A stretch of DNA of 64,000 nt from Amoebidium appalachense. Taxonomy: Eukaryota; Ichthyosporea. The stretch covers positions 9,672,001 through 9,736,000 of the forward strand of contig CAVNZM010000006.1 in NCBI GenBank assembly GCA_963693365.1, in the 5' to 3' direction. Shown one piece after another: positions 55,736 to 64,000 of the stretch (position 1 is the first letter of the stretch; every line of letters starts with the position of its first letter). The notes under the pieces are model-generated. The model was not told the origin of the DNA. It ran no database searches and was given only the letters and a program-made list of their open reading frames with translations. A program made the position numbers and the translations under genes.

Positions 55736-55820
55736 CCCCCCCGCCCAAAAATTAAAATAAAAAAAATAATAAAAAAGACCCCCCCCCACCCACCCACCCA
55801 CCCACACACACACACACTGT
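55736..55820. repeat. C-rich, A-rich and (CCCA)n/(CA)n tract
   Basis: Short C and A runs, then CCCA and CA repeats, immediately before the acceptor of the second 7TM-kinase exon at 55,826. Confidence 0.85.
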
Positions 55821-56288
55821 TTCAGGACTGTACGACCGCCCTCGCGAAAAATCGCCAATAACTCATTACTTCATGATAATGAACCTGTTCACAGACTGAG
55901 CATTTGTTGCACAAACTCACAATCCCTGTTCCACGACTGCACCCACAGAGATCTATAAAATGCTCACAACCGTCATCAGCCACATCTTCTTCTATGACAC
56001 CGTCACCGTTGCCAGCCACACTTTTGCACAAAACGCACTGGCTCGTACGCAGGCGGCCACTGCTTTACAGACTGACCATCCTCAGCATGGCGTTTGTGTT
56101 TTTCGTTGTGATTCCCACTGCTCTCGTGGGGGGTTATCTTTACATGATGCGTGAGGCCACCACAACGCAAGCCCTGTCGGTCAATGTGACGTCAATGGTG
56201 ATGTCATTTATTTCGTTTTTTGCTACATTCCTGGCCTGTCTGTGGTTGATCTATGGGTTTAGCTCGGCCGCAAGCTCAAAACATGTAA

Positions 56289-56370
56289 GAGCCCCCCCCC
56301 CTCCCCCCCCCCCCCCTCTCTCTCCCCCCCCCCCCCCCTCCCTCTCCCCCCCCCCTCCCCCCCTCCCCCT
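56289..56370. repeat. C-rich tract after a 7TM exon
   Basis: C runs with T interruptions directly after the donor at 56,285. Confidence 0.9.
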
Positions 56371-56664
56371 GCGCGTGCGTCCACATCCCCTGAGTAGTTC
56401 CCAACGTCTGTTTGAGCCACGAAACAGAAATGATGGTGAAGGACTAGTCAACCATGATGCACCACAGTGGCCTAATACTATGAAAAATTAACTCATTCCA
56501 GTGGATTGCACCGACATCGAGCTTCACAGTTGATTTCATATGATCTTTAAACCTCCTTTCCCTTCCTCCCCCCCATCTCCCCACCCAAATCCCTATGCAT
56601 CCCTATTCCCCCCTCACTCCCGCTTTCTCCCTCTCCAGTCCAATACTCATCTCCCGCCTTCAAC

Positions 56665-56705
56665 CTCCCCCCCCCCCCTCCCCCCCGAAAACACATACAC
56701 ACACA

Positions 56706-56794
<89 letters not shown>

Positions 56795-56795
56795 C
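56665..56795. repeat. poly(C), (CG)n and (CA)n
   Basis: C run about 56,668-56,687, CG alternation and (CA)n to 56,792; C-rich blocks follow to 56,900. Confidence 0.95.
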
Positions 56796-57334
56796 CACAG
56801 ATACACAATAATTTCAAGACCTATTCTGACCCCCCCCCCTCCCCCCCCCCCCTTCCCAATTCTCCGCTCTTCCCCCTTCCCCCCCCTCCCCACACCCCCC
56901 CAATTATATAAAAATAAAAATAAAAATGAAACTAAAAACAAAAACAGATGAGCTCAGCAAGGGTCTATCTCTCTGCCAACATTTCGGCCCCAATCGTGCA
57001 ACGTCCGGCCAGAGGCAAACAACAAGCCCATGACCCGGCAAGCTACCATCACCCATAAGATGCAGCAGGGGGTTGCAAGGAGTGTGCTGCAATTTCTGAC
57101 GTTCCTGGTCGTCACCAACATCGGCGTATTTGCACTTCTGGTCTACTACTCTGGGGTCTATCTCTACATGGCAGAGTATGGGGGGAAATATCATACTCTA
57201 CCGGGTACGTGATGCCCCACTCAGTTTCACTTTGAGCTTCCTTCTGTATTTTCTGTTTTTTTTTTTTTTTCTTGCCACATGCAGGTCACAGAGAAAGGAC
57301 TCCCCCTCCCCCCCCCACATTCCCCGCCCCCATT

Positions 57335-57365
<31 letters not shown>

Positions 57366-57756
57366 CGCCCCATGGCCCCCCAAAAAGAGTAAAATGAAAA
57401 ATAGAAAATAAATACCGATAACTTGAATAAAAAGTACTCGAGCTCAAATAAACATCAACACCGGTTACCTAACGGAGCTACTTGCAGAACTCCACCGGAC
57501 TATTTGGCTACAGCTCACACGACTCCATCTACGTGCTCCAATCACTCATGTACATAACATTCTCCTGCGGCTGTCTGTTCTACCGATACCCCTGGCCCAG
57601 AGGGGAGATTTTTGTACCGGCCAGCTTTTACAGCCCCAACCAAAACGACACCGTGGTGGGTGAGGGCCACTTTGGGGGGGGTCACGAAGGGCACCCTCAG
57701 GAATGATGGAAAGAAGGTCGAAGTGGCTACAAAGACGGTACCCCCTCCCTCCCCTC

Positions 57757-57757
57757 C

Positions 57758-57788
<31 letters not shown>

Positions 57789-57800
57789 AAAAAAAAAAAA
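57757..57800 (+). repeat. poly(C)-poly(A) junction
   Basis: About 18 C followed by about 22 A, like the tails at 9,473 and 29,416, but with no recognisable SINE body upstream. Confidence 0.85.
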
Positions 57801-57951
57801 ACATCACATTTTATATCACTTAATACCCCCCACCCCCCCCCCCCCTCCCCCCCCCCTCCCCCCTCTCTTCCCCCAGTGCCCCTTCCCCTCAGCCCATTGA
57901 TCGGTATATCTATATTTGTTTCGGTAACCTCTGGAGTCAAGTCCCGCTACC

Positions 57952-58005
57952 CACCTTCCCCCCCCCCCCCCCCCCCCCGGGGGGGGGGGGGGGGGGGGGA
58001 AGGTG
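57952..58005. repeat. Perfect 54-bp palindrome, C21-G21 core
   Basis: CACCTT, 21 C, 21 G, AAGGTG: two 27-base arms with no loop. It lies in the intron between kinase exons at 57737 and 58221. Confidence 0.9.
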
Positions 58006-58359
58006 TCCTTTGTGCTTGACCAGTATCAGGGTATAGGAGGTGAACTTCGTTATTACACACCTTTAGCAAAATGCAATGAGTGCAAAGAGAAACAACGGTT
58101 AATCCGCGTTGAATCCCCCTCACTGCCTCTACGAAACACATTACACGTTCTTGTATGCAAACCACATAAAAATCCGTCTCTCCTCCCCCTCTTTCTCACA
58201 CGATTCTATAAACCCCACAGCTGAAAAACGGCAACTTGTGGCGTGAGGGTGAGAGAGGCCTATTGGGGGAGGCCGAGATGCAGCGTCTGGTCCATCACCT
58301 CTTCGTGCTCCAGTAACCCCTCCCCCTCCCTCCCCCCCTCCCCCCCCCCTCCCCCCCAC

Positions 58360-59000
58360 AAAAAAAAAAAAAAAGCATCCCCCCCCCCCCCCCCCCGACT
58401 CTCTTCTTCAAAACCATTCCCCCATCTCCTCACAAAAAACACCCCAGCTCTGCGCACATGCAACCCCTTGCCTTCAACCCCTCCCCTCCTCCCCCCCCCC
58501 CCCCTCCCCCGGCCCGCCCGCCCTCCCCTCTTCTTCACCCTCCCTCCTCCGCTTGCTGCCTTGCCCTCTCATAGTATCAACCTCCCTCCCTTAGATCCGC
58601 CCCCCTCCGATACCCTCCCCACTTCCCCTGGGTCACAATCGTCAAATTTCTGCCTTGCCAACACACACTTACACCCCCCCTCCCTTCTCCCCAAAAAGTT
58701 TCTTAATCAATCTTTCATAGTTGCATGGTTCCTTTCTTATTGGCAACATGGGGGGCATCCAATTGATTATTGCCGCAAATTATTTGTTGCGGTTGTTGTT
58801 ACAAGTAAAGCTGGGAAGCATGGAGAAAAGCATCAACGTTGCACCCATGAGTGGCTTGCCACGATTCTTCAGCCTTAGCCGCCCCCCTCCCCCCCTCCCC
58901 CCCCCCCTCCCCCCCCCCCCCCCCCTCCCCCCCCCCCCCCCAAAAAAAAAAAAAAAAAAAAAGAGAAGAAACCCCCCCCCCCCCCCCCCCCCCCCCCCTT
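58360..59000. repeat. C-rich and poly(C)-poly(A) tracts
   Basis: poly(A) 58,360-58,374, poly(C) 58,379-58,396, C-rich 58,485-58,510, C-rich 58,884-58,941, poly(A) 58,942-58,961 and poly(C) 58,972-58,998. They lie within the intron 58,313-59,113. Confidence 0.9.
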
Positions 59001-59267
59001 TCCCATCCGCCCACCGTTGCCCCACACTCACATATGCTTGCTCCCAACACCCCCATCTCAAACTCGAAAGCACACGGTATTTCTGTCTTAAACTAATTTT
59101 GTGTTGCAACGAGGTGCCTCGGGGTGTCGTGTGTTGGGGGCCAACTGTGCATGTTCACGGAGTTGACGAGGGAGGGCTCCCTTTGAGATGCACTGCTGCA
59201 GAGGAAACAGAAGAACTCGGGTTATGCCCCCCTGGGCCTGTATCAGAAACTGTGCCTGGCATGGCAG

Positions 59268-59273
59268 GTGTGT

Positions 59274-59304
<31 letters not shown>

Positions 59305-59378
59305 GGGGAGTGGGGGAAGGGGAGGGGGAGGGGGGTAGGTGTGGTTGGGTGTGGTTGGGTGTGGGTGAGGAAGCGGGG

Positions 59379-59463
<85 letters not shown>

Positions 59464-59480
59464 CGCGCGTGCGCGCGCAA
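59268..59480. repeat. (GT)n, poly(G), (GT)n, (CG)n
   Basis: GT repeat at the donor itself, G-rich 59,288-59,335, long (GT)n 59,381-59,454, then CG alternation. A second (CA)n lies at 59,702-59,767 before the next exon. Confidence 0.95.
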
Positions 59481-59700
59481 GAAAGGTGTGTTTCTAAGTG
59501 CAGAGAAGGTTTGACATTGGCTTTCGGTTATAATCTTCACCATAGCAGTGCAGGTCCAACACATTATTTAGTGTGGTTTGCCCACCCGGGGGGGGAGGGT
59601 GAAGAGCACCTGTTGAATGCAAACGTCCTGAATAATCAAGTTCGCGTCGTTTGACACTCCCTCCCTCCCCCCACCCCCCACCCCCCACCCACCCACCCAT

Positions 59701-59768
<68 letters not shown>

Positions 59769-59974
59769 CTGCCATTCCACACAGGTGTCTGTGAGCATGT
59801 CTGCGCTTGTGTCCAAGCACACCGTGCACCGTGATCTTGCCCCTCGCAACGTCTTTGTGGGTGCCTTGCCTGCCACTGACCCCCAGCTGGCATTGGTAAG
59901 CCCCCTGATTGGTTGGCTCCCTATTACCATTTTTGATTCCTGCTACCGCTAGCGACCATGGCTTATTCCTCCCC

Positions 59975-60140
59975 CTCCCCCCCCCCCCCCCCCCCCCCTT
60001 CTCCCCTGTTCCTCCCCTTCTCCCCCCCCCTCCCCCCCAGTTCCCCTTCCCGCCCCTCTATCCACCTCTTCCTCTCTCACCCGTGCTCTGCTCCCTGAGA
60101 ACTCCAACCTCCCCCTCCATTCCCTCCCCCCCTCCCCGTC
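59975..60140. repeat. C-rich tracts
   Basis: C runs with T between the exons at 59,785-59,895 and 60,224-60,545. Confidence 0.85.
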
Positions 60141-60550
60141 CTCTTCCTCTCTTCCAGAGTGATATTATGTCCTTGTTTGGACGTCCCTGTCCTTTCCTTC
60201 ATTCGTCTTTACCTCTCCTGCAGGTGTCCGGCTTCTCCCCCTTACTCCCACCCAATGTGACGACAAATAAGAGCCCTTCCGATCGGAGCCCAGAGGTGTT
60301 CATTGCAAAAGTTGCCGATTTTAGACTGGCACGGCACATGAACACAAGCACAAACTTATACCTGGATACCGAGAGCGAAAGGCTGCCTGCCCGGCGTGCA
60401 CCAGAGACATTTCGCACACATGTATTATCGGAGAAGTCGGACGTTTTCGACTTTGGGTTTCTTCTATGGGACCTACTCACCGACTTGGGCAATCCGTTCC
60501 CTCAGTGCAACACAACACACACCATGGTCCAGTCCTTGGTGGATGGTAAG

Positions 60551-60590
<40 letters not shown>

Positions 60591-60940
60591 CAACACTATC
60601 ACCACCGCCACCGCCACCGCTACCCACCCACCCACCCCGCACCCGTTCGTTTCCCCCGAGTTTTCCCTTTTCGTCATTTGCAATTCCCTTCGCCTCACAC
60701 TCTTTTTCAAAGCTTGGAGCAAAGTTAGTTTTTTTTTTTTTTTTTTTTTTTTTTTTGTGGGTGCGGGGGGGGGGGGGGGGGGGGGGGGGGGGGCTTTGTG
60801 TTTGTTAGCTCACGGCCGTAAATCAACTTGTTCTGGCCCAGCTGTGTGGTTTTGAAAGGGGATAGGCGGAAAGCGGAAGCAGGGGGGGGGGGGGGGGAGA
60901 GAGAGAGAGAGAGAGGGGGAGGGGGGGGGGGGGGGTGCTT
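60551..60940. repeat. poly(C), poly(T)-poly(G), poly(G)-(GA)n
   Basis: C run 60,551-60,589; T run 60,729-60,756 joining G-rich 60,763-60,793; G run 60,881-60,897 with (GA)n and G-rich to 60,935. All are in the last intron of the kinase gene. Confidence 0.92.
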
Positions 60941-61702
60941 GGACAACAGAATCTTGAAAGGTCTGGCAGCCTCACGGCCAATGCATGGTACTTATGATTC
61001 TCCGGTCGAAATCATAGCCATAGATGCACATAACCACATGTCCCTCCCAACTCCACAGGATACCGCCCAGAGCGCCCACCTACCCTCCCACTGCAGAATG
61101 AGGGCGTATGGGAGCTGATCACACAGTGCTGGTCCCCCAGTGACCATCTACGACAAACATTTTCGGATATATCCCCGGTATTGGAACGGGAAATCCTCTC
61201 GTTGCATGAGTTGAATCGGTTGGATCGAAATAATGCCGAAACATGGGTCGAGTTTCATTCAACTGTTGCTGTGCGCTCCACAATGTCGCTGGACATCCCA
61301 GAGTACGTAGAGGTGGGCTTGAAGAATGATATCTTGGATTTCGGCCCAAATACACGTGTGCATGTGATGGATACAACACAAGGATACGAGAGCGCAGACA
61401 TCGTGCAAGAAAATACGTCGTACGATTACGACGATGCAGACGCACCAAATTCCGAATCGAACATGAATCGCACATCGACGCTAGACTCCAGCAAAGAGAC
61501 CCAGGTGGATGTCGAAACAATTACAGACGCTTACCCTGAAAGTGTTCAATTGTGCGGCAAAGCACCAAAATCGGCTCAAAACCAGCCAATGTTCTCAAGC
61601 CGCTATGAAAATATGAACCCCGGCCTAAACACAATTCAGCTCTGCGATGTGGTTGAAGATTCAGTTCAGGGAAGCCGTGAACATACAGACAGATTCATAT
61701 GA

Positions 61703-64000
<2,298 letters not shown>

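Larger units (their letters stand above)
38733..61702 (+). pseudogene. Decayed seven-transmembrane tyrosine-kinase gene (N-terminus not found)
   Basis: Exons 38733-38987, 55826-56284, 56958-57204, 57488-57737, 58221-58312, 59114-59267, 59785-59895, 60224-60545 and 61059-61702. The first four encode seven hydrophobic segments, including GVGIFLAHLSNVVVMFYL, FLTSILGAMAVVG, LSMAFVFFVVIPTALVGGYL and FLTFLVVTNIGVFALLVYY. The fourth runs straight into a kinase glycine loop (VGEGHFGG), and the next supplies VEVATKT with the beta-3 Lys. Later exons give the alpha-C Glu (GEAEMQRL), VHRDLAPRNVFV (tyrosine-kinase type), DFR instead of DFG, RRAPE, SEKSDVF and the QCWSP segment, then a tail of about 170 residues. 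Defects: TGA at 55897-55899 and 59184-59186, 1-nt shifts near 56,045 and in the G8 run at 57,674-57,681, and one exon junction (57204/57488) out of phase. A gypsy element sits in the first visible intron. All exons share order, strand and, apart from the defects, phase. An intact paralogue elsewhere is likely. Confidence 0.7.

Noticed and set aside
55822-56031. Cysteine-rich minus-strand open frame resembling a zinc finger
   Set aside because: It is antisense to the 7TM exon, the Cys spacing fits no known finger, and it starts and ends without splice or promoter signals.
59184-59186. Alternative genetic code or selenocysteine at in-frame TGA codons
   Set aside because: The BTB gene and the copia polyprotein terminate naturally at TGA, and the kinase gene also has frameshifts, so decay explains it better.

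Overview
The window is nuclear DNA from a eukaryote with long introns. It carries spliced genes with consensus GT-AG junctions, two families of LTR retrotransposon, a tRNA-derived SINE family and an exceptional load of simple repeats: poly(C)/poly(G) runs of up to 73 bases, (CA)n/(GT)n, (GTGTGC)n, (CCCT)n and (AAAC)n. A decayed tyrosine-kinase gene joined to transmembrane exons, with a C-terminal tail carrying SH2-type tyrosine motifs, suggests a unicellular relative of animals (ichthyosporean, choanoflagellate or similar holozoan). That placement is inference; no species marker was seen.

Layout. 571-5,163 (minus): six exons of a WD40 protein of EED/LRWD1 type, open at both ends. 7,460-11,424 (plus): adenosine deaminase, seven exons, 435 codons, with a TATA box upstream. 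13,634-17,207 (minus): Sec61 beta, four exons, 87 residues, first exon only 9 nt. 17,762-25,452 (plus): an unrecognised 203-residue protein with a C-terminal glycine zipper, probably sharing a two-way promoter with Sec61 beta. 28,089-30,646 (plus): a two-exon protein with a BTB/T1 domain and a SPRY-like C-terminal half. 30,647-38,700: no gene recognised, but inverted repeats, a foldback element, G-rich direct modules and a 21-bp-spaced palindrome array.

38,733-61,702 (plus): exons encoding about seven hydrophobic segments, followed in the same orientation by a tyrosine-kinase domain and a tyrosine-bearing tail. I read this as a seven-transmembrane tyrosine-kinase gene now decayed (two in-frame TGA codons, two 1-nt frameshifts, DFG changed to DFR). 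One of its introns was entered by a Ty3/gypsy chromovirus (39,370-55,735), whose gag was later split by a Ty1/copia element (41,660-48,444, target duplication CTTCC, LTRs one visible substitution apart).

61,703-64,000: no gene seen. The SINE has a tRNA-like head with A- and B-box-like motifs and ends in poly(C) rather than poly(A). The cellular genes are ordinary housekeeping or regulatory genes and do not form an operon or pathway. The notable material is the 7TM-kinase architecture, the poly(C)-tailed SINE and the homopolymer-rich landscape.
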